NCBI RefSeq assembly: GCF_024580145.1
Contig: NZ_JANINI010000011.1
Span: 1 to 36,308 of the forward strand
Source: Methyloversatilis sp. XJ19-49
GTDB taxonomy: Bacteria > Pseudomonadota > Gammaproteobacteria > Burkholderiales > Rhodocyclaceae
Length of the DNA: 36,308 nt
Reading direction: 5' to 3'
Part shown: in pieces, positions 15,452 to 25,762 of the stretch
Layout: the number at the start of each line of letters is the position of its first letter
Position numbering within the stretch: position 1 is the stretch's first letter
Notes under the pieces: model-generated
The model's database searches: none
Told to the model about the DNA's origin: nothing
Seen by the model: only the letters and a program-made list of their open reading frames with translations
Translations under genes and position numbers: made by a program

Positions 15452-15463
15452 GCCCGATCAACG

Positions 15464-15949
15464 ATGCCGAGACCCGACATGACACACCGACTGCTGGCCC
15501 CGATGTTCGCACCGCTGCTCGCCACTGCGCTGTTCCTGCTTGCGGGTGCCGCTTTCGCGGAGCGCCCGCCGGCACCGCTGACCGACACCTCGTCGCTGCC
15601 TGCACTGGGCGACGCCTGGCGCGACGCCAACCCGTATCGTGACGACGAGACGATCGCCGCGGTAGGGCGCACGCTGTACAACGAAACCTGTTCGAAATGC
15701 CATGGCCCGGACATGAACGCGAAGGGCCACCCTGCCCCGCCGCTGCGCCGCCTTCAGCGCTACTGCAGGAAGGTGCAGGACGCCGCGCTGAAGACGCGCT
15801 GCCTGGCCGATGTCGATCACTACTTCGTGACCACGGTGAAGCAGGGCAAATACATTCTGGGTGTTGAACACATGCCTGCATGGGACGGCATCCTGAAGCA
15901 GGAAGCCGTGTGGGCCATCAAGACCTACGTCGATTCGCGCAGCCGCTGA
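15464..15949 (+). CDS. pedF: Second periplasmic cytochrome c, PedF type
   Basis: A 161-residue single-heme cytochrome c with a signal peptide ending at AAFA (about 32), heme site C76-S-K-C79-H80 and an axial Met candidate in VEHMPAWDG. It shares NPYR...QEAVWAIKTYVDSR with the cytochrome at 5831-6271. It differs by an insert around residues 90-115 with two extra cysteines (C101, C113) that could form a disulfide. An alternative ATG five codons downstream (15479) gives an equally good signal peptide. Position suggests it is the electron acceptor of the calcium-type dehydrogenase; the symbol is given by family resemblance. Confidence 0.85.
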   Translation: MPRPDMTHRLLAPMFAPLLATALFLLAGAAFAERPPAPLTDTSSLPALGDAWRDANPYRDDETIAAVGRTLYNETCSKCHGPDMNAKGHPAPPLRRLQRYCRKVQDAALKTRCLADVDHYFVTTVKQGKYILGVEHMPAWDGILKQEAVWAIKTYVDSRSR

Positions 15950-15964
15950 ACGGCACCCGCAATG

Positions 15965-15995
15965 AAAAAGGCCCGCCGGTACATGCCGGCGGGCC
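15965..15995 (-). terminator. Intrinsic terminator between cytochrome c and a chemoreceptor gene
   Basis: A perfect 10-bp stem (GGCCCGCCGG with its complement) and a 6-nt loop are followed on the minus strand by five T. It serves the minus-strand chemoreceptor gene. On the plus strand it lies 16 bp after the cytochrome stop with only CTTGCTT following, so it may work weakly in that direction too. Confidence 0.75.
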
Positions 15996-16017
15996 CTTGC
16001 TTGCCGAGGAAAGCAGG

Positions 16018-17184
16018 TCAGACCTGGAAGGTACGCAGACTGCCTTCGAGTTCGCGCGCCGACGCGGCCAGCGATTCACCCTGCGTGGCGGTCATCGACA
16101 CGCCGCGCGCGTTGTCTTCCGACAGCGCCGACAGTTCGCCGGCATTGCGCAGGATGGCGTGCGCCGTGGTGTCCTGTTCCTGCATGCTCAGTGCAACTTC
16201 GCCGGACTTGCTGACCAGTTCGTCCATGCGCTGCAGGATGTCGGTGAAGGTGTCGACCGCGCCGCGCGAGGTCTTGACCGCACCGCTGACCCGCTCGCTG
16301 GCCTGTCCGACGCGTTCCACGGTTTCCTTCGCGTCGTGACGGATCTTGGCAACGATGTGTTCGATGTCGGCGGTCGAGCCCTGCGTGCGCTGAGCAAGCT
16401 TGCGCACCTCGTCGGCCACCACGGCAAAGCCGCGGCCCTGTTCACCGGCACGTGCGGCTTCGATCGCGGCGTTCAGCGCCAGCAGATTGGTCTGGTCCGA
16501 AATTTCCTTGACCACGTCGTTGATCTTGGCGATCTCCTCGGAATCCTTCACCAGCCGTTCGATCACGGTCAGCGACTCTTCCATCTCGACCGCGATGCGG
16601 CTGACGCCTTCCATCGAGTGTTCGAGGTCGGTCTTGCCGCTGCGGGTGCTGTCGCCCGTACTGCGCACGATGCTGTCCATGTCCGCCGACAGGGCCGCGA
16701 CCTGACGCGCCGACGCCGTCATTTCCTCCATCGCTTCAGCGACAGTGCGGATGCGATCCGCCTGCTTGGTGCCGTTCTGGTTCGCCGTGATGGTCAGTTG
16801 CGACAGTTCCTCGGCCGACTGCGTCAACGTCGATGACAGCGCCGTCATCTTCTCGATCAGCTTGCGGAAGGACTTGCAGGCCTGGTTGTACTCGTAGCCC
16901 AGCCACGCGAAATCGTCCTTGCCGGACAGGCTGAGCTTGTGGTTCAGCTTGCCTTCGGCGAGGCTGTGCAGCGCATTGACGACCATCTCGGCACGCCGGC
17001 CGAAGCCGTTGCCGAACCAGAAGCCGACACCAAGGATTGCCGCACAGCTGACCGCACCTGCAGCCAGCATGCCGACGGTGCCCGGAAGAAAGGTTTGCTG
17101 CACCCCGAGTGTGGTCACGCTGACGACACTCGCCAGCAGTGAATGAAATATGAACGCCTTTCGCACGCTGAGCTGATTTCTCAT
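16018..17184 (-). CDS. Methyl-accepting chemotaxis protein without a periplasmic sensor domain
   Basis: A 388-residue transducer. Two hydrophobic segments (about 10-28 and 35-57) are separated by only a few residues, so there is no ligand domain outside the cell. A HAMP-like stretch follows (about 60-110), then the coiled-coil signalling domain with the conserved tip [34 protein letters not shown] (about 233-266). It ends in RTFQV without a receptor tether pentapeptide. Such receptors may sense membrane or energy state, or respond through a partner. A possible sigma28 promoter lies upstream. It sits between the alcohol oxidation cluster and the TRAP operon. Confidence 0.9.
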   Translation of the reverse strand: MRNQLSVRKAFIFHSLLASVVSVTTLGVQQTFLPGTVGMLAAGAVSCAAILGVGFWFGNGFGRRAEMVVNALHSLAEGKLNHKLSLSGKDDFAWLGYEYNQACKSFRKLIEKMTALSSTLTQSAEELSQLTITANQNGTKQADRIRTVAEAMEEMTASARQVAALSADMDSIVRSTGDSTRSGKTDLEHSMEGVSRIAVEMEESLTVIERLVKDSEEIAKINDVVKEISDQTNLLALNAAIEAARAGEQGRGFAVVADEVRKLAQRTQGSTADIEHIVAKIRHDAKETVERVGQASERVSGAVKTSRGAVDTFTDILQRMDELVSKSGEVALSMQEQDTTAHAILRNAGELSALSEDNARGVSMTATQGESLAASARELEGSLRTFQV

Positions 17185-17218
17185 GTATTCCTCCTCGGAA
17201 GCAAGATTGATGGCCGGA

Positions 17219-17245
17219 AAGGCGGCGACGCTTGTGTAGTTTTGA
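17219..17245 (-). promoter_or_regulatory. Possible sigma28 (FliA) promoter of the sensor-less chemoreceptor
   Basis: The minus strand reads TCAAAACT, then 11 bases, then GCCGCCTT. This resembles TAAAGTTT-N11-GCCGATAA in the TCAA and GCCG cores at the right spacing. Support is moderate. Confidence 0.35.
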
Positions 17246-17320
17246 CTTCTCGTTGCAGTGCGCCGTCCGACTCGTTCTGCAGATAACGACAGGTGGAGAG
17301 CCGGGCTTGAATCAATAGTG

Positions 17321-17359
17321 AAAAATCAGAACGCCGCACCAGGGTGGTGCGGCGTTCTG
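17321..17359 (-). terminator. Terminator of the dctPQM operon
   Basis: A 15-bp perfect stem (CAGAACGCCGCACCA with its complement, 3-nt loop) is followed on the minus strand by ATTTTTC. It lies 36 bp after the dctM stop codon. Confidence 0.88.
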
Positions 17360-17394
17360 CCCGGGTTGCAACACGGACCAACGGGAAGCCGGGG

Positions 17395-18681
17395 CTAACT
17401 CATCATGCCCAGCGTGCGCGGCAGCCAGAGCGACAGCGACGGCCAGTAGGTGACGATCATGAGGAACGCGAGCATGGTGATGAGCCAGGGCGTGACCGCC
17501 TTGGTCATGTCGGTCATGCCCAGTTTCGCGATGCCGCTGCCGACATAGAGGTTGAGCCCGACCGGCGGCGTGATCATGCCGATTTCCATGTTCACCGTGA
17601 TGATGATGCCGAAGTGCACCGGATCGATGCCCAGCGCCATCGCCACCGGGAACAGGATGGGCGCCGTGATCAGGATGATGGACGACGGCTCCATGATGTT
17701 GCCGGCCATCAGCAGCAGGATGTTCACCACCAGCAGAAAGCCCAGCGCACCCAGCCCGCTGTCCACCAGCCAGGCCGCCACCGCCTGCGGAATCTGCTCC
17801 GACGTCAGCAGGAAGGAGAACAGGATGGCGTTGGTGATGATGTAGAGCAGCATCGCGCTCATGTTGGCCGAATCGAGCAGCACCTTCGGTATGCGCTTCA
17901 GCGGCAGATCGCGATAGACGAACACGGCGACGATGAAGGCGTACACCGCGCTCATCGCTGCCGCTTCGGTCGGCGTGAAAATGCCTGTGTATATCCCGCC
18001 CATCACGACGACGATCAGCATCAGGCCCCAGAATGACTCGCGAAAGGCATGGAGGCGGTCAGCCACAGGGGCCTTGGGCATGCGGGGGTAGTTGTTCTTC
18101 TTGGCGTACCACCAGGTCGTGAAGCCCAGCATGAACAACAGCACCGCGCCCGGAATCACGCCCGCCATGAACAGCGCACCGATCGACGAATTGGTCGACA
18201 CCGCGTACATCACCATCACGATCGAAGGCGGGATCAGGATGCCCAGCGCGCCGGAGCTGGCGACAATGCCGGCGCCGAACTTCATCGGGAAGCCCTGCTT
18301 CACCATTGCCGGCAGCAGGATGGCGCCGATCGCCGCCACAGTCGCCGGGCTGGAACCGGACACCGCGGCAAACAGACCGCAGGCCACGACACCGCCCATG
18401 CCCAGACCACCGTGGAAGTGGCCGACCAGCGAAGTGGCGAAATTGATCATGCGTTTCGCCACGCCGCCATGGGTCAGGAAGTTGCCGGCCAGGATGAAGA
18501 ACGGAATCGCCATGATTTCGAACTTCTCGATACCCGTGAACAGCTTCAGTGCCACCGACTCGACCGGCACGTCGGTCATCGTGAACAGGAAGGTGAGTAC
18601 TGTCAGACCGAGCGAGATCGAGACCGGCATGCCGGTCAGCATCAGCACCAGCAGCATGACGAAGATGATGGCGGCGCTCAT
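17395..18681 (-). CDS. dctM: TRAP transporter large permease subunit
   Basis: A 428-residue integral membrane protein of the DctM family with about twelve hydrophobic helices. Recognisable features are the N-terminal MLLVLMLTGMPVSISLGLTV, the segment AVSGSSPATVAAIGAILLPAM, and VNMEIGMITPPVGLNLYV near the C-terminus. It is the sodium- or proton-coupled channel component that takes substrate from the periplasmic binding protein. Its start overlaps the dctQ stop by four bases, so the two are translationally coupled. Confidence 0.96.
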   Translation of the reverse strand: MSAAIIFVMLLVLMLTGMPVSISLGLTVLTFLFTMTDVPVESVALKLFTGIEKFEIMAIPFFILAGNFLTHGGVAKRMINFATSLVGHFHGGLGMGGVVACGLFAAVSGSSPATVAAIGAILLPAMVKQGFPMKFGAGIVASSGALGILIPPSIVMVMYAVSTNSSIGALFMAGVIPGAVLLFMLGFTTWWYAKKNNYPRMPKAPVADRLHAFRESFWGLMLIVVVMGGIYTGIFTPTEAAAMSAVYAFIVAVFVYRDLPLKRIPKVLLDSANMSAMLLYIITNAILFSFLLTSEQIPQAVAAWLVDSGLGALGFLLVVNILLLMAGNIMEPSSIILITAPILFPVAMALGIDPVHFGIIITVNMEIGMITPPVGLNLYVGSGIAKLGMTDMTKAVTPWLITMLAFLMIVTYWPSLSLWLPRTLGMMS

Positions 18682-19340
18682 TTGCGACCTCCCTTCGCGT
18701 GCTCGGCTTCTTCGGCGTTTTCGACCGCCTCGCCCACCAGGATGGGCTTGACCTCGTCCATGCCTTCGACGTGCGCATGATCGTGATGCGGCAGCTCACC
18801 AGTACGGATGAAGGTCGTCATCACCTGCAGGAAGCGGAAGCACATCAGGCCGGAGCCGAGCGGAATCGCCATGTAGACCATCCAGGTCGGCCACTCGAGG
18901 TCGGGCGTGGTCGGTCCTTCATACAGATCGCCGATGTCCAGCCCCATCGTGCTGCGCACCGCGTAGGCAGCGCCGTTTTCCCACACGAAGTGACTGCCCA
19001 GCACACAGATGATGCCGGTGAACAACGCGCCCGCCGCCAGGCCGAAAATGACGAACTTGTTGCGCAGCGCGGGTTGCAACTGGTTGATCAGCACATCGAC
19101 ACCGACGTGGATGCCGGTGCGCACCCCGTAGGCGGCGCCGAACTTGGCCATCCACACGAACAGGATGATGCACAGCTCCTGCGCCCAGCTGAGGTTCAGT
19201 GACAGCAGCCAGTCCTGCAGGCCCGGGATGCTGTATCCGCTGGCGTAGCGATGGACGACTGCGACGAAGATGACGATGGTGGCGACGCCGATCAGCAGCG
19301 TGATCAGCCACTCCTCGATATGGTCGAGCAAGCGGAGCAC
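18678..19340 (-). CDS. dctQ: TRAP transporter small permease subunit
   Basis: A 220-residue membrane protein with four hydrophobic segments, including the WAQELCIILFVWMAKFGAAYGVR signature region of DctQ. GTG 19338-19340 is chosen because GGGGAGA precedes it at a good distance and the protein then begins VLRLLDHIEEWLIT; an ATG 47 codons upstream would overlap the intergenic hairpin and lacks support. The C-terminal tail is long, charged and His/Glu-rich (ELPHHDHAHVEGMDEVKP...EEAEHAKGGRK), unusual for DctQ but without known meaning. It couples DctP to DctM. Confidence 0.9.
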   Translation of the reverse strand: MLRLLDHIEEWLITLLIGVATIVIFVAVVHRYASGYSIPGLQDWLLSLNLSWAQELCIILFVWMAKFGAAYGVRTGIHVGVDVLINQLQPALRNKFVIFGLAAGALFTGIICVLGSHFVWENGAAYAVRSTMGLDIGDLYEGPTTPDLEWPTWMVYMAIPLGSGLMCFRFLQVMTTFIRTGELPHHDHAHVEGMDEVKPILVGEAVENAEEAEHAKGGRK

Positions 19341-19397
19341 GGCAGTCTCCCCGAAAATTTGAATGGTGCGCAGAGAACCCTGCGCCCGGCGGACAAG

Positions 19398-19427
19398 CCG
19401 GTTGCCGCCCGAACGGGCAGCAACCGG
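19398..19427 (-). promoter_or_regulatory. Hairpin between dctP and dctQ
   Basis: CCGGTTGC-C-GCCC pairs with GGGC-A-GCAACCGG around GAAC, giving 12 base pairs with one mismatch, ten bases after the dctP stop. No T-tract follows on the minus strand. Such stem-loops often protect binding-protein mRNA so that it is made in excess over the permease; that role is inferred. Confidence 0.5.
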
Positions 19428-19437
19428 AGCAGGTGGC

Positions 19438-20442
19438 TTACAGCTTCGACGGATCGAATGCCGTTTCCTTGTAGATGGCATCGATCAGTTCGCGACCGAT
19501 GCGCCCTTCCATCTTCTTGTGCACCGGCACCATGACGCGCTTGAACGCAAGGCGCTCGTCGGCCGTCGGCACATAGACCTGGGTTTTGCCGCTCTTGCGG
19601 ATGCCTTCGAGCGAGTTGTCGTTCTCTTCCTTGGCGATCTGGTTCGCATACTCGGTCGATTCCTTCATCGCCGCATCGAGCTGGCCGCGCACATCGGCCG
19701 GCAGGCCGTCCCAGAACTTCTTGTTCACGATGACCGCATAGCCGAGATAGCCGTGATCGGTCACCGCCATGTGTTTCTGTACTTCGTGCATCTTCTGGGT
19801 ATACATATTGGAGTGCGGGTTCTCGGTGCCATCGACCACGCCGGTCTGCAGCGCCTGATACGCCTCGGAGAACGCCATCACCTGCGGCAGCGCGCCGATG
19901 CTGCGCATCTGCTCTTCGAGCACCTTGGACGACTGGATGCGCAACTTCTTGGCCTTCAGGTCGGCCGGCGTCCTGATCGGCGTATTGGCCGAGAAGGACT
20001 TGAAACCGTTGTCCCAGAACGCCAGACCGATGATGCCCTTGGAATCGAGCTTCTTCAGGATGCCGGCGCCGATCGGGCCCTTGGTCACCTTGTGCAGGTC
20101 GGCGTAGCCATCGAAGATGAACGGCAGATCGAACACCTCGAATTCCTTGACGCCCAGCGGGCCGAACTTGGCCAGCGACGGCGCCAGCATCTGCACGGCA
20201 CCCAGCTGCAGCGCCTCCATCTCTTCCTTGTCCTTGTACAGCTGGCTGTTCGGATAGACCTCGACCTTCACCTTGCCGCCGGTCAGTTCCTCGGCGCGCT
20301 TCTTGAAGAATTCCGCCGCCTTGCCCTTCGGGGTTTCGGTCGCCACGACGTGACTGAACTTGATCACGATGGGCTGTTGCGCGACTGCAAACGGGGTGAG
20401 GCCGAGCGCGATCAGGCCGAACAACATCGAATGAAGTTTCAT
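19438..20442 (-). CDS. dctP: TRAP transporter substrate-binding protein, DctP family
   Basis: A 334-residue periplasmic binding protein with a signal peptide (about 1-20, MKLHSMLFGLIALGLTPFAVAQQ). Family features are IKFSHVVATETPKGKAAEFFKKRAEELTGGKVKVEVYPNSQLYKD near the N-terminus, the central NTPIRTPADLKAKKLRI with the arginine that clamps substrate carboxylates (about residue 170), and VDGTENPHSNMYTQKMHEVQ. This points to a C4-dicarboxylate or related organic acid. ATG 20440-20442 follows GGAGGAG. The motif at 20526-20541 about 85 bp upstream is shared with the dctS promoter. Confidence 0.95.
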   Translation of the reverse strand: MKLHSMLFGLIALGLTPFAVAQQPIVIKFSHVVATETPKGKAAEFFKKRAEELTGGKVKVEVYPNSQLYKDKEEMEALQLGAVQMLAPSLAKFGPLGVKEFEVFDLPFIFDGYADLHKVTKGPIGAGILKKLDSKGIIGLAFWDNGFKSFSANTPIRTPADLKAKKLRIQSSKVLEEQMRSIGALPQVMAFSEAYQALQTGVVDGTENPHSNMYTQKMHEVQKHMAVTDHGYLGYAVIVNKKFWDGLPADVRGQLDAAMKESTEYANQIAKEENDNSLEGIRKSGKTQVYVPTADERLAFKRVMVPVHKKMEGRIGRELIDAIYKETAFDPSKL

Positions 20443-20752
20443 GAGGTCTCCTCCTTTATGGATGCACCGGACGCGAACGGCCCGTGTGATGCACAAATTC
20501 TGGGCGCGTCACTTCACAAAGGCCATTGTGGATATCCGCAACCGCGATCGCGCGCGCGCGCGCGCGGAGCGAACAGGCGCTCACCCGGGGGGAAACCGGT
20601 CTGCTTGTCCAGGATGCGATGCAACAGCGCGTTGACCGGCAGGATGCCGACTCGCGATCACGACGCAACGAGAATCAGCCCGCGGTTGCCGCGGCGTCGA
20701 ACCTGCAGGGGCGAAACGCCTTCAGCCGAGACACGCCCGGCCGCAAATCCGC
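20443..20752. other. Intergenic region between cheB and dctP
   Basis: This 310-bp gap holds the dctP ribosome site, the candidate DctR operator (20526-20541) and an uninterrupted 18-bp CG alternation at 20549-20566. No terminator with a T-tract was found after cheB and no coding sequence was recognised. Confidence 0.5.
20526..20541 (-). promoter_or_regulatory. Candidate DctR operator upstream of dctP
   Basis: TTGTGGATATCCGCAA is a 16-bp palindrome apart from one mismatched pair. Its first 13 bases recur exactly at 30098-30110 upstream of the sensor kinase gene. Both sites lie about 80-85 bp from the start codon they precede. Confidence 0.5.
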
Positions 20753-22392
<1,640 letters not shown>

Positions 22393-22396
22393 ATCA

Positions 22397-23263
22397 CTAT
22401 TTGAGCCTGTAGATCGAGGGCTTGACGATCTCCACGCGGTCTGTCAAGCCGTGCAGGTTTTCCGAATGGCTCACGAATACATGGCCGTGCGGTTTCAGCC
22501 TGGACAGGACCCGTGCCATGACCTGCCGCTTTGTCTCCGGGTCGAAGTAGATCATCACATTGCGAATGAACACGATGTCGAACATGCCGATGTCGGGCAA
22601 GTTCTCGTTCAGGTTGATCTGGGCGAACGACACCCGCTCACGCAGGGACCGGTCGATGAGGAAGGTCCCTTCTTGCGGACCGGTGCCCTTGAGGCAGAAG
22701 CGCTTCAGGAAAGCGGGCGGAATCTTCTCTGCACGGGTCATCGGATAGTGTGCGCGACGCGCCGTTTCGAGCACGCGCGTACTCAGGTCCGAGCCGAAGA
22801 TTTCCCAGCGCCGTCCCATACCCAGCGTATCGGCCAGCACCATCGCCAGCGTGTAGATCTCCTCGCCGGACGAACTCGCAGCGCTCCATATCCGCAGCGG
22901 CTCGCTGCCTTCGAAGTCGTTCAGCAGGCGATCGCGCAGGAAGCTGAAGTGGGCTGGTTCGCGAAAGAAATAGGTTTCGTTCGTGGTCAGAAGGTCGATC
23001 GCGACCTGCAGTTCGCCCGGCCGGCTTCCTTCCATCAGCAGCTCGAAATAGGCACTCCAGCCGCCTACGCCACAAGGCGCCAGCCGCTTGGCCAGGCGCC
23101 CCATGAGCAGCGTCTTCTTGTGGTCGGCGAGAGCAATGCCCGCCACCTCGTGCAGCCAGCGCTGGAAACAACGGAAATCGGCGTCACTGATCGGCGGGGG
23201 GAAGGATGCCGTCGCCGGTCTCCCGGGCGGACTGCCGGCAAGAGCCGAGGCTGTTGCGCTCAT
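22397..23263 (-). CDS. cheR: Chemotaxis protein methyltransferase CheR
   Basis: A 288-residue SAM-dependent methyltransferase that methylates receptor glutamates. The N-terminal helical domain contains LLMGRLAKRL, and the catalytic domain has IWSAASSSGEEIYTLAM, the SAM-binding segment, and NVMIYFDPETKRQVM near the C-terminus. It ends RVEIVKPSIYRLK. The gene starts 16 bp after cheW in the operon. Confidence 0.96.
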   Translation of the reverse strand: MSATASALAGSPPGRPATASFPPPISDADFRCFQRWLHEVAGIALADHKKTLLMGRLAKRLAPCGVGGWSAYFELLMEGSRPGELQVAIDLLTTNETYFFREPAHFSFLRDRLLNDFEGSEPLRIWSAASSSGEEIYTLAMVLADTLGMGRRWEIFGSDLSTRVLETARRAHYPMTRAEKIPPAFLKRFCLKGTGPQEGTFLIDRSLRERVSFAQINLNENLPDIGMFDIVFIRNVMIYFDPETKRQVMARVLSRLKPHGHVFVSHSENLHGLTDRVEIVKPSIYRLK

Positions 23264-23279
23264 GAAAGAACTCCCGCAG

Positions 23280-23810
23280 TCAGCCTGCGGCCTTCATGTC
23301 ATTGACCGCGACCATGTCCTCGCCAGCCAGCACGCGGTCGATGTCAAGCATGATCACGAAGCCGTCGTCGAGCTTGCCCATGCCGGCAATGAAATCCGCC
23401 CTCACCTTCGCACCGAAGGACGGCCCCGGCTCCACCGACTGCGGCGGAATGTCGACCACCTGACTCACCGCGTCCACGATGATTCCCATGTCCTGCGCCT
23501 CACCGTCGTTCGTCACTTCCACGATGACGATGCAGGTCCGTCGTGTCACGGCAGCGCTCTCGCTGCGCAGACGGTTCGCCAGATCGATCACCGGTACCAC
23601 CCGGCCGCGCAGATTGATCACCCCGCGTACGAAGCCCGGCATCATCGGTACCTGCGTTACGCCGCCGTACTCGATGATTTCCTTCACCGACAACAGGCCC
23701 AGCGCGTAGCTTTCGTCGCCCAGCCTGAAGGTCAGGTACTGCTGTTGCTGCTCCGCCGCAGAGTCGTCCTCATCTACGACGGCCAGTGCCAATGCTTGGC
23801 GTGAATTCAT
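23280..23810 (-). CDS. cheW: Chemotaxis coupling protein CheW
   Basis: A 176-residue CheW that links receptors to CheA. It has the CheW fold signatures YLTFRLGDESYALGLLSVKEII, VINLRGRVVPVIDL and GIIVDAVSQVVDI. Start ATG 23808-23810 (MNSRQ) is preceded by GGGAG at good spacing; a GTG three codons upstream is too close to it. A 20-residue acidic, Gln-rich N-terminal extension precedes the domain. Confidence 0.95.
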   Translation of the reverse strand: MNSRQALALAVVDEDDSAAEQQQQYLTFRLGDESYALGLLSVKEIIEYGGVTQVPMMPGFVRGVINLRGRVVPVIDLANRLRSESAAVTRRTCIVIVEVTNDGEAQDMGIIVDAVSQVVDIPPQSVEPGPSFGAKVRADFIAGMGKLDDGFVIMLDIDRVLAGEDMVAVNDMKAAG

Positions 23811-23985
23811 GTCGCCCACTCCCTAGAAACCTGTGAAATCGTCGTCACCGCTGCGCTTGAGCCGCTCGCTCTCGCCCGTAAATGCGGGCTGTTGTCGCCA
23901 GTCACCGTCGCGGCCAGCCGCAGCTGGCGCACGAGCCGGACCGTCCGCGGTCGCAGTTGCTGTGCGACCGCCAGCCGGAAAGTAC

Positions 23986-25608
23986 TCAGAAGCGCGAGAA
24001 GTCCGTCTCTGCAGGCGCCTCGGACGAGCTCGTCGCAGCACGTGCCCGCGACGAGCGGACGGGTGAGCGATTTGACGACGGCAACTGGGCCGCCGAGCTG
24101 TTGCGCAGGCGGAAGAAGGACATGGCCTGCTGCAGCTGCTGCGCCTGGCCGCTCATTTCCTCGGCGGTCGCGGCCAGTTCCTCGGACGCCGATGCCGTCT
24201 GCTGCACGGTCTGGCTCAACTGGCTCATTGCGCTGTTGATCTGCGACACACCGCTGGCCTGTTCGCCCGACGCGGCCGAAATCTCCTGCACCAGATCCGA
24301 GGTGCGCTGGATCGACGGCACCAGTTGTTCCAGCACATCGCCGGCACGCGCCGCCACCTTCAGCGATTCGTTCGCCACGCTGCCGATTTCCTGCGCCGCG
24401 ATCTGCGAGCGCTCGGCCAGCTTGCGCACTTCGGTCGCCACCACCGCAAAGCCGCGGCCATGGCTGCCGGCGCGCGCTGCCTCGATCGCCGCATTCAGTG
24501 CCAGCAGATTGGTCTGATAGGCGATGTCGTCGATGATGGATATGCGCTCGGCGATCTTGCGCATGGCTTCCACCGTCTGCTTCACCGCTTCGCCGCCTTC
24601 GGCCGCCTCGCGCGAGGCCTGCGTGGCGATGCCGTCGGTCACCCGGGCGTTCTCGCTGTTCTGGTTCACCGACGCCGACATCTGTTCGACCGAGGCCGAC
24701 GTTTCCTCGACACCGGCCGATTGTTCGCTCGCCCCCTGGCTCAGCGACTGGGCGGTTGCCGACACTTCTTCCGACGCACTCGCCAGGCCGTCGGCACTGC
24801 CATTGACCTCGGACACGACGGATTCGAGCTTGCCCACCATATTCTTCATCGCCTGCAGCAGCTGCCCGGTTTCATCCTTCGATGTCGCGTCGATGGAAAC
24901 CGTCAGGTCACCGTCGGCCAGACGATTGGCCACATTGACGGCGACGCCCAGCGGCTTGGTCACGCTGCGGCTGATGAAAAAGCCCAGAGCGATCCCTGCA
25001 AACATTCCCGCCACGATCAATATGATCATGTTCGTGCGGCCGCTTTCAAAAACCTGGGTCGTTTCGTTCGACGCATCGAGGGCACGCGCCTCTTTCACCT
25101 TGGTCAGCGCAGTCAAGGTCTCGTCGAGCGTGTCGGCGTTCCTGCGACCGCTTTCCAGCATCGCGGTCAGTTCCGGGTTCTTGGTCGCCAGTTCCTGCTT
25201 GCGGATCATGACCACCATGCGCTGCATTTCCTGCTGGTAGGTTGTCCATGAAGCATCGAACACGGAAAAAAGTCGCTTGGCTTCTTCGGTGACGAAAATG
25301 GGCTTGGCCTTTTCGATGTATTCGTGGATCGACGCCGCGTACTTGTCGATCGCCGCAAGGCGCATTTCACGTTCTTCGGTGGTCTCGGCAAGCAGCGCGT
25401 TGCCACGGGCCCGACCGATGTAGATGAGATTGATGTTCGCTTCCTTGATGTACGAAAGACCGAGCAATTCCTTGTAGTACAGGTCATCCGCCATCGAATT
25501 GATCTTGCCCGAATTCGATATGCCCACCCAGCCGACAACCGCAGTGATGATCGCGAGCACCATGAACGCGACAATCAGCCGAACACCGATTTTTATATTG
25601 GAAAACAC
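23986..25608 (-). CDS. Methyl-accepting chemotaxis protein with four-helix-bundle sensor
   Basis: A 540-residue transmembrane receptor. The first membrane helix is at about 8-30, then comes a helical periplasmic domain of about 160 residues resembling 4HB_MCP, a second helix near 194-213, HAMP (about 214-265) and the signalling domain with tip [40 protein letters not shown] Ser/Ala/Arg-rich linker ends in DFSRF, which fits the C-terminal x-aromatic-x-x-aromatic tether that binds CheR or CheB. GTG 25606-25608 is chosen since AAGGAG lies 8-9 bases before it. It lies between cheA and cheW. Confidence 0.92.
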   Translation of the reverse strand: MFSNIKIGVRLIVAFMVLAIITAVVGWVGISNSGKINSMADDLYYKELLGLSYIKEANINLIYIGRARGNALLAETTEEREMRLAAIDKYAASIHEYIEKAKPIFVTEEAKRLFSVFDASWTTYQQEMQRMVVMIRKQELATKNPELTAMLESGRRNADTLDETLTALTKVKEARALDASNETTQVFESGRTNMIILIVAGMFAGIALGFFISRSVTKPLGVAVNVANRLADGDLTVSIDATSKDETGQLLQAMKNMVGKLESVVSEVNGSADGLASASEEVSATAQSLSQGASEQSAGVEETSASVEQMSASVNQNSENARVTDGIATQASREAAEGGEAVKQTVEAMRKIAERISIIDDIAYQTNLLALNAAIEAARAGSHGRGFAVVATEVRKLAERSQIAAQEIGSVANESLKVAARAGDVLEQLVPSIQRTSDLVQEISAASGEQASGVSQINSAMSQLSQTVQQTASASEELAATAEEMSGQAQQLQQAMSFFRLRNSSAAQLPSSNRSPVRSSRARAATSSSEAPAETDFSRF

Positions 25609-25762
25609 GACAAGTACTCCTTCAATTGAAAACTTTCCGAATCGACCCCGAGCGCCCATCGATCACTGCAATCGGGTCCAGACTTTGCATCCCTGATTTC
25701 AACCAGCCTCCCGGCCGGACCCCACCCACACGTTTCGCTTGATCACGGCGTGCGCGACGCCA

